Notes: generated from the letters alone by a model not told the origin. A stretch of DNA of 64,000 bases from Candidatus Accumulibacter appositus (GCA_000585055.1 JEMX01000028.1:126015-190014); one strand, 5' to 3'. Numbered from the stretch's first letter, positions 26,085 to 35,742 are shown. Numbers and translations are program-made.

Positions 26085-27590
26085 GTGATTCTGCGCTTGA
26101 CCCGATTTGCTCGGCGGCTACTTGTCGGCGGGCTCTACAGTGCCTGCGGCGCAGTGGTGACGCTGCTCATCGTTGCCGTGCTCTACCTGGAGACGCGGCC
26201 GGATCTCGCCGTCTGGCATACCGCGGATCTCGACGAGGAGTTCACGGAGATTTCCCACGTGCGCCGCTTTGCCGACTACCTGGCACTGGAGGAGCGGCTG
26301 TTCGCCCAACTGCACGCGCAGGTCTACGCCAAGGTGCCGGCCAGCGAGCGGCGCCTGCTCAACCGCTATGACCGCAACAGCCTGTCGGATCCGGAGCGCT
26401 GGTCGCCGAACTGGAACCGCAGTTTCGAACTGACAGCGGCGAGGCCAAAGGTCGCCGTCTTGCTGTTGCACGGCATGTCCGATTCTCCTTACAGCCTGCG
26501 CACGCTTGGCCAGACGCTCAACGCGGCCGGCGCTACGGTCCTCGGGATGCGCCTGCCGGGACATGGCACCGCGCCGTCGGGACTCGTCGAAATCACCTGG
26601 CAGGATATGGCCGCAGCCGTGCGCCTGGCGATGCGCCATCTGGCCACGCAGAGCGGCGGGCGGCCGCTGTATATCGTCGGCTACTCGACCGGTGCTGCTC
26701 TGGCGGTAAACTACGCGCTGGCGACGCTCGACGACGGCGCGCTGCCGAAAGTCGATGGAATGGTCCTCCTGTCGCCCGCGATCGGCGTCAGCCCGGCGGC
26801 GGCATTCGCCGTCTGGCAGGCGCGGCTAGGTCGGCTCCTGGGACTCGACAAGCTTGCCTGGACCTCCATCCTGCCCGAGTACGATCCCTACAAATACGGC
26901 TCTTTTGCGGTGAACGCGGGCGATGTGGTCTACCGCCTGACGCAGCAGATCCAGCGCCGCCTGGACAGCCTCGGCGGCAGCGGCAAGCTCGCCGGTTTTC
27001 CGCCCTTGCTGGCCTTTTCTTCGGTCGTCGACGCCACTGTCTCGGCTCCGGCTCTGGTCCGCAATCTCTTCGACCGCTTGCCGCAAGGGGGCCACGAACT
27101 GGTGTTGTTCGACATCAATCGCATGGCCGAAATGGAACCGCTCATGACCTCGGACCCGGCCGGCGCGGTCAAGGCTTTGCTGGACAATCCCGTGCGCCCC
27201 TTCGCGCTGAGCGTGTTGACCAATGAAACCGCCGCGAGCCGTACGCTGTTGGTGCGCAGCGAGGGTCCCGGCGATTCGGCACTCACTGAATTTCCGCTTC
27301 GCCTCGCCTGGCCGCCGGACATCTACTCGCTGGCACATGTCGCCCTGCCGTTTGCCGCCGACGATCCGATCTACGGTGGCCAAGCCTTGCGCGAGGGCGC
27401 GCTCATCCACCTCGGCAAGCTCGCCTTGCGCGGCGAGCGCGGGGTGCTGCAGATCCCGGCGGCGGATATGTTGCGCCTGCGCTGGAACCCCTTTTTCCCC
27501 TACGTCGAAGGGCGCGTTTTGGCGTTCACCGGACTGGCTGGGGCAGAGCGCGTCAGTGCGGAGGCTTGTCGCGCACGTGGCGCTTGTTGA
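26085..27590 (+). CDS. Membrane-anchored alpha/beta hydrolase
   Basis: 501 residues from a GTG at 26085 with an AGGG sequence ahead. One transmembrane helix (VGGLYSACGAVVTLLIVAVLYL) is followed by an alpha/beta-hydrolase domain starting at VAVLLLHGMSDSPYSLRTLGQTL. The nucleophile elbow is GYSTG (IVGYSTGAALAVNYAL). LPGHGTAPSGL resembles carboxylesterases and monoacylglycerol lipases. The His of the triad is not certain; it may lie in the Ser/His-rich C-terminal third. Substrate unknown. Confidence 0.75.
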   Translation: MILRLTRFARRLLVGGLYSACGAVVTLLIVAVLYLETRPDLAVWHTADLDEEFTEISHVRRFADYLALEERLFAQLHAQVYAKVPASERRLLNRYDRNSLSDPERWSPNWNRSFELTAARPKVAVLLLHGMSDSPYSLRTLGQTLNAAGATVLGMRLPGHGTAPSGLVEITWQDMAAAVRLAMRHLATQSGGRPLYIVGYSTGAALAVNYALATLDDGALPKVDGMVLLSPAIGVSPAAAFAVWQARLGRLLGLDKLAWTSILPEYDPYKYGSFAVNAGDVVYRLTQQIQRRLDSLGGSGKLAGFPPLLAFSSVVDATVSAPALVRNLFDRLPQGGHELVLFDINRMAEMEPLMTSDPAGAVKALLDNPVRPFALSVLTNETAASRTLLVRSEGPGDSALTEFPLRLAWPPDIYSLAHVALPFAADDPIYGGQALREGALIHLGKLALRGERGVLQIPAADMLRLRWNPFFPYVEGRVLAFTGLAGAERVSAEACRARGAC

Positions 27591-27650
27591 CCGCTCGAAG
27601 GCTTGACGCGTCGATCCGTCGATCGCGCGGCCACGGATTCCCGACGCGGC

Positions 27651-27656
27651 TATAAT
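27651..27656 (+). promoter_or_regulatory. Candidate -10 element upstream of ubiD
   Basis: A perfect TATAAT sits 130 bp before the ubiD ATG in the gap after the hydrolase gene. There is no good -35 hexamer at 16-18 bp, so this is tentative. Confidence 0.3.
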
Positions 27657-27785
27657 CGGCCGCTGGACGTCCCATCCATCCTCGGCAATCCTTATCCGCC
27701 GGGCCTGCGCGTGCGGCGAGACTCGATACTCTATGGTCGCTGTTGCGACCCAGTCGCCGGGAGGCTACCGGCCGGACACCTGCAG

Positions 27786-29249
27786 ATGAAATACCATGAT
27801 CTGCGCGACTTCATCGCGCAACTGGAAGGCATTGGCGAACTCAGGCGCATCCGCGTCGAGGTCGATCCGCGCCTCGAAATGACCGAGATCTGCGACCGCG
27901 TCCTGCGTGCTGGTGGACCAGCGCTGCTCTTCGAGAATCCCAAGCGGCACAGCGTGCCGGTGCTGGCCAATCTCTTCGGCAGCCCGCGGCGGGTAGCGCT
28001 GGGCATGGGCCAGGAGTCGGTGCTGGCCTTGCGCGAGGTTGGCAAATTGCTCGCCTACCTCAAGGAGCCCGAGCCGCCGAAAGGGCTCAAGGATGCCTGG
28101 GACAAGCTACCGGTCCTCAAGCAGGTGCTCAACATGGCGCCGCGCCTGCGTTCGTCGGCACCCTGCCAGGAGGTGGTCTGGGAAGGCAAGGACGTCGATC
28201 TCTCGCGGCTGCCGATCCAGCTCTGCTGGCCGGGCGACGCCGCGCCGCTGATCACCTGGGGGTTGACGGTGACCCGCGGGCCGCACAAGGCGCGCCAGAA
28301 CCTCGGCATCTATCGGCAGCAGGTGCTTGGTGCGAACAAGGTGATCATGCGCTGGCTGGCGCATCGTGGTGGCGCACTCGATTTTCGTGAGCACTGCCTG
28401 CAGCACCCCGGCCAGCCTTTTCCGGTAGCGGTGGCGCTGGGTGCCGATCCGGCAACGATTTTGGCGGCGGTGACACCGGTGCCGGACAGCCTCTCCGAAT
28501 ATCAGTTTGCCGGTCTGCTGCGTGGCGCCAAGACCGAGCTGGTGAAATGCCTGGGTTCCGATCTGCAGGTTCCGGCTTCCGCCGAGATCGTTCTCGAAGG
28601 TTACATCGATCCCGGCGAGACCGCACTGGAAGGTCCGTATGGGGACCACACCGGCTACTACAATGAAAAGTCGCTGTTCCCGGTGTTCACCATTGAGCGT
28701 ATCAGTATGCGCCGCGAGCCAATCTACCACAGCACTTACACCGGCAAGCCACCCGACGAACCGGCAATGCTCGGCGTGGCGCTAAATGAAGTCTTCGTGC
28801 CGCTGTTGCAGAAACAGTTTCCCGAGATCGTCGATTTCTACCTGCCGCCGGAAGGCTGCTCCTATCGTCTGGCGACGGTGAGCATCAGGAAGCAGTATCC
28901 GGGGCACGCCAAGCGCGTGATGTTCGGCATCTGGAGCTTCCTGCGCCAGTTCATGTATACCAAGTTCATCATCGTCGTCGACGACGACGTCGATATCCGC
29001 GAGTGGAAGGAAGTGATCTGGGCGATGACCACGCGTGTCGACGCGGCGCGCGACACCCTGATCGCCGAGAATACGCCGATCGACTATCTCGACTTTGCCA
29101 GCCCGGTCGCCGGGCTGGGCAGCAAGATGGGTCTCGATGCGACTAACAAATGGCCGGGTGAAACCAGCCGCGAGTGGGGCACGCCGATCGTCATGGACAC
29201 CGCCGTCAAGGAGCGGGTCGATGCGCTATGGAGCGATCTCGGGCTGTGA
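27786..29249 (+). CDS. ubiD: 4-hydroxy-3-polyprenylbenzoate decarboxylase (prFMN-dependent)
   Basis: 487 residues from ATG 27786 ([22 protein letters not shown]), the typical UbiD N-terminus; the upstream extension of the frame is not conserved. UbiD motifs: [70 protein letters not shown] (with catalytic Glu residues) and the C-terminal [11 protein letters not shown]. It decarboxylates the UbiA product using prenylated FMN made by UbiX, which is not in this window. Confidence 0.94.
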   Translation: MKYHDLRDFIAQLEGIGELRRIRVEVDPRLEMTEICDRVLRAGGPALLFENPKRHSVPVLANLFGSPRRVALGMGQESVLALREVGKLLAYLKEPEPPKGLKDAWDKLPVLKQVLNMAPRLRSSAPCQEVVWEGKDVDLSRLPIQLCWPGDAAPLITWGLTVTRGPHKARQNLGIYRQQVLGANKVIMRWLAHRGGALDFREHCLQHPGQPFPVAVALGADPATILAAVTPVPDSLSEYQFAGLLRGAKTELVKCLGSDLQVPASAEIVLEGYIDPGETALEGPYGDHTGYYNEKSLFPVFTIERISMRREPIYHSTYTGKPPDEPAMLGVALNEVFVPLLQKQFPEIVDFYLPPEGCSYRLATVSIRKQYPGHAKRVMFGIWSFLRQFMYTKFIIVVDDDVDIREWKEVIWAMTTRVDAARDTLIAENTPIDYLDFASPVAGLGSKMGLDATNKWPGETSREWGTPIVMDTAVKERVDALWSDLGL

Positions 29250-29345
29250 CTGCCGATGGTTTGAGCGCAGCCCCTGCGTGACCTCGCGCTCGGCCCGTTG
29301 ATGTCCCGCGTAGCGCGGCAAGAGCGCTGCGCCACTGGAGAGCAA

Positions 29346-29747
29346 ATGAGCAATGACTTGATCCCCGATTCCTACCTCGAAGGCGAGCGCGCCTGGTGCC
29401 ACGTCATCTACGCCCTGCACGCGCTGGCGGTGGTGATCGGAGTCGCCGGCGCGGCGAGCGTCGCTGGCGCCTTCGTCTTCGGCGTGCCCTCCTTGATTGC
29501 CGTCGTCCTCAACTACGTCAAGCGCAGCGATGTCCGCGGCACCTGGCTCGACAGCCACTATCGCTGGCAGATCCGGACCTTCTGGTTCACGGCGCTGTGG
29601 CTGTTGATCTACGGCTTGCTGATCATCACCATCATCTTTATTCCAATCGCCTGGCTGTTGATCGTCATCCTTGGCCTGTGGGTCGGCTATCGTGTCATCC
29701 GCGGCTGGTTGGCGCTGTCCGGACGACGAGCGATCGACGACGTCTGA
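29346..29747 (+). CDS. DUF4870-like small membrane protein
   Basis: 133 residues from ATG 29346 with GGAG seven bases ahead. Three to four hydrophobic helices with the connecting segment NYVKRSDVRGTWLDSHYRWQIRTFW, which resembles DUF4870/YgaP-type inner membrane proteins. Convergent with dacB, 13 bp away. Function unknown. Confidence 0.7.
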   Translation: MSNDLIPDSYLEGERAWCHVIYALHALAVVIGVAGAASVAGAFVFGVPSLIAVVLNYVKRSDVRGTWLDSHYRWQIRTFWFTALWLLIYGLLIITIIFIPIAWLLIVILGLWVGYRVIRGWLALSGRRAIDDV

Positions 29748-29760
29748 GGGAACTCCCGGA

Positions 29761-31200
29761 TTAGCGGTCAGCGACCCACAGCAGCAGGGCATCCAGGGCG
29801 GCTTTGCCGAGGCGGGCATTCGGGTCGTTGATCAGGCCGACGACGATCCAGCGCTTGCCGCTGTTGTCCAGCACGAATCCGGCAATTGCGCGCACGCCTT
29901 CCAGATAGCCGGTCTTCAGGTGCGCTCGGCCGGTCGCCGAGCCATTCTTCAAGCGCTTGCGCAAGGTGCCGTCGACACCGGCGACCGGTAGTGAGGCGAT
30001 CAGTTCGGCCATCACCGGGCTCCGCCAGGCAGCCTCGAGAAGCTGCGCCAGGCCTGCTGCCGAGACGCGTGCCTGGCGCGACAGGCCGGAGCCATTGTCG
30101 ATGAACAGTTCGGGCAGCGGCAGATCGTTGGCCAGTAGCCAGCCGGCCAGCTGTCGACGCGCGCCCTCGATCGTCGCCGGCCGTTCGCTGTCCAGTGTCA
30201 GGAACAGCTGGCGTGCCATGACATTGTTGCTGTACTTGTTGATGTCGCGCACGATCTCGCCGAGAGTCGGCGACTCGTGGACGACCAGTGTGGTGGCGCC
30301 AGGAGGTGTGCGGCCTTCGCGCACGCGGCCGCTGAAGCGGCCACCAAGTTCGTGCCATAGCGCACGAAAGAGGCTTTCGACCTGCCGGTCAGCCGTCCAT
30401 GGCGCCAGGCTCAGGCCGCGTTCGCCACAGGCCGCCGGAAAACTGCCGCTGAGTTCGATGCTCAGCCCCTTGACCACCAGGCTAAGCTGTTCCCGCCAGT
30501 CGCCACAGGCACCACGACCGAGGCTCAGGCGATTGTCGATGTGCAGGCCCTCGCTCGGTGTTTCGGCGATCACGCGCACGGCGTTTCCCGTTGCGTCGGC
30601 CTGCAGGAGAAGGCTCAGGCTCTTGAAGTTCACCAGCAGGGCGTCGGGTCCGGCATTGTAGGGCCGCAGCGGCTGTTGGTCGAAGTCGCCCGGATCGTGT
30701 GTCGGTAGCGCAAAGGCGCTGCGATCGAGAATCAGGTCGCCGCTGATTTCACTCACTCCGCGTTGGCGCAACTGGCGCAGTAAGCGCCAGAACTGTTCCA
30801 GCGCCAGCTTCGGGTCGCCGCTGCCGCGCAGGTACAGATTGCCCTTGAGCCGGCCGTCGCGTGGGCTGTTGTCGGCGAGCACTTCAGTGCGCCAGGTATA
30901 GGCCGGGCCGAGCATTTCGAGGGCGGCATAGGTGCTTACCAGCTTCATCGCCGAAGCCGGGTTCATTGCTTGCTGAGCGTTATGACTAAGCAGCGGCGGT
31001 CCCCCGTCGACCGCCTGTACGACGATGCCCACCGCACTCGCCGGGATTCCGGCCTGTTGCAGGGCTTGGCTGACGGCGCCTGGCAAGTCGGCAGCGCGGG
31101 CCAGCGGCAGAGCGCCGAGCAACAGGGCGGCCAGCACGGCCAGGAAGCTCAGGAAAGGCGCCCTTGCGGCGCCCCGAACTTGGCCAGAGGTGGGCATCAT
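29761..31200 (-). CDS. dacB: D-alanyl-D-alanine carboxypeptidase/endopeptidase (PBP4 family)
   Basis: 479 residues with a signal peptide (FLSFLAVLAALLLGALPLARA). Penicillin-binding motifs in order: SAMK (S83, K86), SNN in NKYSNNVMA, and KTG in LKTGYLEG. The spacing between SxxK and SNN is that of the low-molecular-mass class C enzymes. It trims or cleaves peptidoglycan cross-links in the periplasm. The N-terminus may start at either of two adjacent ATGs. The CYTH-CHAD gene is 47 bp upstream on the same strand. Confidence 0.93.
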   Translation of the reverse strand: MMPTSGQVRGAARAPFLSFLAVLAALLLGALPLARAADLPGAVSQALQQAGIPASAVGIVVQAVDGGPPLLSHNAQQAMNPASAMKLVSTYAALEMLGPAYTWRTEVLADNSPRDGRLKGNLYLRGSGDPKLALEQFWRLLRQLRQRGVSEISGDLILDRSAFALPTHDPGDFDQQPLRPYNAGPDALLVNFKSLSLLLQADATGNAVRVIAETPSEGLHIDNRLSLGRGACGDWREQLSLVVKGLSIELSGSFPAACGERGLSLAPWTADRQVESLFRALWHELGGRFSGRVREGRTPPGATTLVVHESPTLGEIVRDINKYSNNVMARQLFLTLDSERPATIEGARRQLAGWLLANDLPLPELFIDNGSGLSRQARVSAAGLAQLLEAAWRSPVMAELIASLPVAGVDGTLRKRLKNGSATGRAHLKTGYLEGVRAIAGFVLDNSGKRWIVVGLINDPNARLGKAALDALLLWVADR

Positions 31201-31247
31201 GGGCCGCGGAAGTTGCCGGGCGAGGCGTGCGGGAAAAGTGGCTCCGC

Positions 31248-32726
31248 TCAGCCCTGGTCCCAGGGTGCCGGATGACTGAGGAATTCGCTCAGCATGGCGT
31301 CCAGCTGACCGAGGAGGAGGTCGCTACGTCCGGCCAGCCAGGCCCGAACGAGATCGCTGTGGTGCCCCGGCAGGGCTTCCGCGACTAGATGTTCGGCAAC
31401 GGCGAAGTCGTTCATCCGGCCGAGCAGGTCGAGCAGCCCGGCCGCACTCTCCTGATAACGCTGCAGGCGGCGGGCGGGGAACAGCGGGGCAAAGAACTCG
31501 AGCGCATAACGCAGTCGTTTCAGCGCCTTGCGCAAGTCGTGCCGGGCTTCCGGATTCGAGTCCTTGGTCAGGACGGCCAGTTCGGCGACCTTCTTGGCAC
31601 GCTTGGTCAGCGAACGCGGGGCAAACAGGGTCAGCGCCGGCTTTTTCTTTTCCGGCAGGGCGACCGTCGCCGCAGTGAACTCGAGCAACAACTGCGAGTA
31701 GCTGGGGGATGCGATTGCCGCCTGCGCTGCCTTGCGGCAGGCGGTCAGCTGGATCGCCGCTTGCTTGGCAACTGCCTGGACGTCGCTGTGATCGGGAAAA
31801 GCCTTGCTGATCGGTGGCAGGACCTCGGTGATAAAGACGTCCCAATTGCGTGTGTCGCCGAGTTGCCCGGCGAGCGTACTCCAGCGTGGGTCGAATTCAC
31901 TGACGTATTCTGCCGGCAGCAGCGGTCGCCAGAGTCGAATTGCCGAACGCAGGCGACGGATCGAAACTCGCGCCTGATGGACGAAGCCCGGATCGTCGCT
32001 TTCACGTGCGCCGCGTTCGTTGCCCTGCAACTGCATCAGGCAGGCGAAGACCGTGCTACGAAAGACCCCGATGCTCGACATGCCCAATTGCAGCTGCGCG
32101 TCGGCGGCCTTGGCCGGCTTGCGCTCCGTGTTGGCGGCGAGGCGATAGCCGCGCTCGGCCTTGCTGGGGTTTTCGGGGTGCAGCGGTAGATCTTTTTGCA
32201 GGGCCATGGCCACCTCAAAGAGATCGGCGACGCTGCCTTCGAGCAGTTCGAGCTCGACTTCGCAGATTGTCTCCTGGCGTCCGTCGGAGTCAATTTTCCC
32301 ACGGTCCAGAGAAAGCTCGATGCGTGTCCCTTCCTGGGGAGCGAGCAGCCAGCTGAGGCGCGTGAAGTCGGTACTGAACAGTGGGGCCAGTTCCGGCCTT
32401 GCCGCTTCGAGGAAGCGGCGCAGCTTCGGATTATCGACATGTGAAAAATCGAAGTCGCCCGGTTGACCGGGAACCTCCCATTCATTGCGTTGTGCCAGGC
32501 CGCCGGGTGACGGTGCATCGCTCTTGACGGTCAGCAACCACTCCGCGCCCTTCTGGCGGTAGCGCACGGCAATGCGTTTTGCCTGAAGTCGTCGGTCGGG
32601 AGTGTCGTAGTAGGTGCTGATCAGCTTCTGGCGGTGCGACTGGGTATTCGCCAGTATCGGGTGTGCCGGAAGCCTTCGCGCTGCGCTGGCGGGAATGCTC
32701 AGCTTGATCTCGGTTTCCAGTGCCAT
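31248..32726 (-). CDS. CYTH-CHAD protein, predicted triphosphatase / polyphosphate-binding
   Basis: 492 residues. The N-terminal CYTH domain (about 1-200) starts with the ETEIKL signature and has YYDTPDRRLQ, RYRQKGAEWLLTVKS and RIELSLDRGKI, the charged tunnel strands of triphosphate-tunnel enzymes. The C-terminal CHAD domain (about 215-490) has conserved His/Arg helices: VHQARVSIRRLRSAIRLW and ARHDLRKALKRLRYALEFF. CYTH proteins hydrolyse triphosphate or polyphosphate, and CHAD domains bind polyphosphate granules. In a polyP-accumulating host, granule association is a reasonable inference. dacB is next in the same direction. Confidence 0.9.
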   Translation of the reverse strand: MALETEIKLSIPASAARRLPAHPILANTQSHRQKLISTYYDTPDRRLQAKRIAVRYRQKGAEWLLTVKSDAPSPGGLAQRNEWEVPGQPGDFDFSHVDNPKLRRFLEAARPELAPLFSTDFTRLSWLLAPQEGTRIELSLDRGKIDSDGRQETICEVELELLEGSVADLFEVAMALQKDLPLHPENPSKAERGYRLAANTERKPAKAADAQLQLGMSSIGVFRSTVFACLMQLQGNERGARESDDPGFVHQARVSIRRLRSAIRLWRPLLPAEYVSEFDPRWSTLAGQLGDTRNWDVFITEVLPPISKAFPDHSDVQAVAKQAAIQLTACRKAAQAAIASPSYSQLLLEFTAATVALPEKKKPALTLFAPRSLTKRAKKVAELAVLTKDSNPEARHDLRKALKRLRYALEFFAPLFPARRLQRYQESAAGLLDLLGRMNDFAVAEHLVAEALPGHHSDLVRAWLAGRSDLLLGQLDAMLSEFLSHPAPWDQG

Positions 32727-32768
32727 TGATGGGGTCTCCTCATTGAGTTGTTATAGGTGCGGCAGATT

Positions 32769-33461
32769 TCAGAGATCATAGTTGCGTAGTGCATCGACAT
32801 CGGCGATGTGGATTCGTCGCCCGTCGACGACGATCAGGTCTTTTTCCGAGAGTTCGTGCAGGATGCGCGAGAAATGCTCCTGCGTCAGATTTAGGCGCGA
32901 GGCGATGACGCCCTTGTTGGTCGGCAGCGTGATGGTGATCTCCTTCTCACCGTCCTTGCTTTCCTCGCGCAGCAGGTAGCCGATGATTCGCCGGCGGCCC
33001 GAATGCAGCGAGTAGGACTCGACGTCGTTCATCAGCTGGTGCAGGCGCATGGACAGTCCGGCGATCATCTTGCGGCCGAGTTTGGGATCGGCATCCAGTT
33101 CTTCGTTGATCGCCGCCTTCGAGATGTGCAGCACCAGCGAGTCTGCCAGCGCCTGTGCATAAACCATGAAGGGCTTGTCGGTGAACATCACCGCTTCGCC
33201 GAAGGTTTGCCCCTGCGGCAGGATGTCGACGACTTTTTCGCCGCCTTGCGGCGAGGTGAACGCCAGCTTCACCTGGCCATAGACGATCAGGTAGAAGCCG
33301 GTCGGGGTGTCGCCCTTGTGGAACAGAATGTCGCCACGGCTGGCATTGATTTCGCGTGTGCCGCGAGCAAGGCGTGCGATTTCCTCGTTTTCCAATTCAT
33401 TGAACAGCGGTACGTGCGCCAGCAGCGCTTCAATATTGATGCCCGGTTGGGACGAGTGCAT
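32769..33461 (-). CDS. Crp/Fnr family transcriptional regulator
   Basis: 230 residues: cyclic-nucleotide-binding-like beta roll (about 15-130, LFHKGDTPTGFYLIVYGQVKLA), dimer helix, and a winged HTH with NKGVIASRLNLTQEHFSRILHELSEKDLI as the recognition region. No N-terminal Cys cluster is present, so it is not an iron-sulfur FNR; it is closer to Dnr/NnrR- or CRP-type sensors. The divergent partner is the heme-copper oxidase gene (230 bp between the two start codons), which makes an NO- or redox-responsive role plausible. No clear TTGAT-N4-ATCAA box was found between them. Confidence 0.88.
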   Translation of the reverse strand: MHSSQPGINIEALLAHVPLFNELENEEIARLARGTREINASRGDILFHKGDTPTGFYLIVYGQVKLAFTSPQGGEKVVDILPQGQTFGEAVMFTDKPFMVYAQALADSLVLHISKAAINEELDADPKLGRKMIAGLSMRLHQLMNDVESYSLHSGRRRIIGYLLREESKDGEKEITITLPTNKGVIASRLNLTQEHFSRILHELSEKDLIVVDGRRIHIADVDALRNYDL

Positions 33462-33689
33462 AAGCGGTTTCCGAAACGGTCAGGCAGAAGCAGGAGAATC
33501 TTTGGGCAACAATATTCGCATTTGTGCTCGCCGGGGGCAAGTGATCTTCAGCAGCGCTTCGCTCATCGGCCTGGCCGCCGCCAAAAAATGACATGTTGAT
33601 TACTCGCGGAAGGTGGCGGGTGGCGCATGGCGTTTGGCATATCGTGCGGCCTGGCCGTATACTCAGGCGATTTTTTGAGCGAGGCAGTT

Positions 33690-35087
33690 GTGGATTCGAA
33701 CGTCGTGACGCTTAGTTCGGAAGCACCTTTGGTGCCGGAAATATCTGCAGGCACGCCCGCTAGGCTGGCGCGTGCCTGGTTGTGGTTGGGGGTGATGGCG
33801 CTGATCGGCTCCGGCTTGTTGGCGGTGCTGCTGGTCCTGTCGCGAACGCCCGGCATTCAGGACGTCTTCCCGCTAAAGGATCTGTTCCGCGCGGCGCTGG
33901 TGGTGCACGTCGACCTGTCCGTGGCGGTGTGGTTCATGGCTTTTGCCGCGGTCATCTGGTGCGCACTTGGCAGGAGCGGGCTGGCCTGGCTGGGTTGGAG
34001 CGGTTTCGCCCTGGCCGCCCTGGGCACTGCGCTGATGACCATTTCACCGTTCTTTCCGGGCGCCGAGCCGGTGCTCAACAATTACATCCCGGTGTTGAAG
34101 CAGCCGCTGTTCTTTACTTCGCTGTGGATCTTCGCCGCCGGCATGAGTCTGGCGGTGCTGCGCGCCTTGATCACCACCTGGCCGCACCGCTTTCTCGGTG
34201 AACCGCTGCGCCTTGGCGCTTTTTTGGGTGCGGTCGCCGCTTTCCTGGCGCTGGCCGCGTTCTACTGGTCGTGGCTACTGGTGCCCGAAGTCGAGGGAAC
34301 GATTTATTACGAAGTGATGTTCTGGGGAGGCGGTCACACCCTGCAGTTTCAGCACGCCTTGCTGATGGTCGTTGCCTGGCTGTGGATCGCCGCGGCGCTG
34401 GCGCGCCCGTCGGCGGCATCGCCACGGGCGGTGTCGGTGCTTTTCCTGGTTGCCGCCTTGCCGCTACTGGCGGTGCCGGCGATCTATGTGTTGTTGCCGG
34501 TCGGCGAGCTGCCGCATGTCGAGCTGTTCGCCAAGTTGATGGAGTGGGGCCATCCCTACATGGCACCGCTGATCCTGCTCGGCGCCCTGTCCTTGTGGGG
34601 AGTGCGCACGCTGCCGGCAGAGCCGGCGAAGTCGGCGTTTGTCGCTTCTTTCACCTTGTTTGCGCTCGGTGGTGTCCTCGGCTACATGATCCACGGTGTC
34701 AACGTCGTTATCCCGGCGCACTATCACGGCTCGACGGTTGGCGTCACGCTGGCCTTCATGGGGCTGGCCTATGTGCTCCTGCCTGGCCTCGGCTTCGGCC
34801 CGGTCGAGGGTCGCATGGCGCTTTGGCAACCCTACGTCTATGGTGGCGGTCAGTTGATCCACGTTCTCGGCTTGGCCTGGTCGGGAGGCTACGGCGTGCA
34901 GCGTAAGGTCGCCGGTGCCGAGCAGATGCTGACCACCCTGCCGCAGAAGATTGGCATGGGAATGATGGGCCTCGGTGGCTTGATTGCGGTCATCGGCGGC
35001 CTGATGTTTGTTCTGGTGTGTCTGAAGACCATGTCACAGTGGCGCGCGCAGCTCGTGGAGAAGGTCGAAAAGGAGCGGCGGGCATGA
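33690..35087 (+). CDS. Atypical heme-copper oxidase-superfamily subunit I
   Basis: 465 residues from GTG 33690, which has a GAGG ahead; an ATG at 33627 adds 21 residues. Twelve transmembrane helices can be drawn. Likely heme/metal ligands (numbered from GTG): H73 in VVHVDLSVAVWF (helix II), H216 in WGGGHTLQFQH (helix VI), and H344/H346 in IPAHYHGSTVG (helix X HxH). Departures from oxidases: helix VI has HTLQF where HPEVY carries the cross-linked Tyr, and no HH pair follows; only isolated H276 and H288 (EWGHPYM) are there. No CuA or diheme subunit is adjacent. A TlpA-like gene overlaps its end. Assignment to the superfamily is solid; O2 versus NO chemistry is open. Confidence 0.8.
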   Translation: MDSNVVTLSSEAPLVPEISAGTPARLARAWLWLGVMALIGSGLLAVLLVLSRTPGIQDVFPLKDLFRAALVVHVDLSVAVWFMAFAAVIWCALGRSGLAWLGWSGFALAALGTALMTISPFFPGAEPVLNNYIPVLKQPLFFTSLWIFAAGMSLAVLRALITTWPHRFLGEPLRLGAFLGAVAAFLALAAFYWSWLLVPEVEGTIYYEVMFWGGGHTLQFQHALLMVVAWLWIAAALARPSAASPRAVSVLFLVAALPLLAVPAIYVLLPVGELPHVELFAKLMEWGHPYMAPLILLGALSLWGVRTLPAEPAKSAFVASFTLFALGGVLGYMIHGVNVVIPAHYHGSTVGVTLAFMGLAYVLLPGLGFGPVEGRMALWQPYVYGGGQLIHVLGLAWSGGYGVQRKVAGAEQMLTTLPQKIGMGMMGLGGLIAVIGGLMFVLVCLKTMSQWRAQLVEKVEKERRA

Positions 35088-35671
35088 ACCAGCAGCGCGC
35101 GCTGTGGGTGGCGGTGGTCGCCGGCGTGCTGACCGTGGCCACCGTCGCGCTGCTCGCCTATCGCGTCCTGGTCCTCGGCGGCTTGCCTCCCGGCGACACG
35201 ATTCCCGACAGCTTGCGCTCGCCGCCACAAGTCTCGCCAGCAGAAGCGCAGGCCGAAGTCGACGCGCTCATGTCCCTGACCCTCGACGATCTTGACGGTG
35301 CTCCGCAGGCCATGGCGCAGTGGCGGGGCAAGATCCTGGTGGTCAATTACTGGGCCAGTTGGTGTAAACCCTGCGTCGAAGAAATGCCTGCATTTTCGCG
35401 CCTGCACGGCCGCTACGCCGCGCAGGGCGTGCAGTTTGTCGGCATCGGCATAGACGAAGTCGACAACATGCGCGCCTTCGTCAAAACGACAGCGGTGTCC
35501 TATCCGCTACTCGTTGGCGGCAGGAATGCCAGCGAGACGCCGGGCCTGCAGGTCAAGGCGCTGCCCTATACGGTGGTCATCAGGCGTGATGGGCGCTTTG
35601 AAAGCAGTCGCCTTGGGCGCCTTGATGAGGTGACGCTGGAAGCGCTACTGAACCGGCTGATCGGGCACTGA
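35084..35671 (+). CDS. TlpA-family thiol-disulfide oxidoreductase
   Basis: 195 residues from ATG 35084, overlapping the oxidase-like gene by ATGA. One N-terminal membrane anchor (ALWVAVVAGVLTVATVALLAYRVLVLG) and a periplasmic thioredoxin fold with active site WASWCKPC (YWASWCKPCVEEMPAF) and the cis-Pro loop KALPYTV. TlpA/ResA proteins reduce apocytochromes or copper-site cysteines. Coupling to the oxidase-like gene suggests a role in maturing its partner. Confidence 0.88.
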   Translation: MNQQRALWVAVVAGVLTVATVALLAYRVLVLGGLPPGDTIPDSLRSPPQVSPAEAQAEVDALMSLTLDDLDGAPQAMAQWRGKILVVNYWASWCKPCVEEMPAFSRLHGRYAAQGVQFVGIGIDEVDNMRAFVKTTAVSYPLLVGGRNASETPGLQVKALPYTVVIRRDGRFESSRLGRLDEVTLEALLNRLIGH

Positions 35672-35742
35672 ATTCGCCGAGCTGGCCGGGAGCCGGCTGT
35701 CGGCGCTGACTGATTGCGGCTGCAGGTATGAGGGAATGCTGT

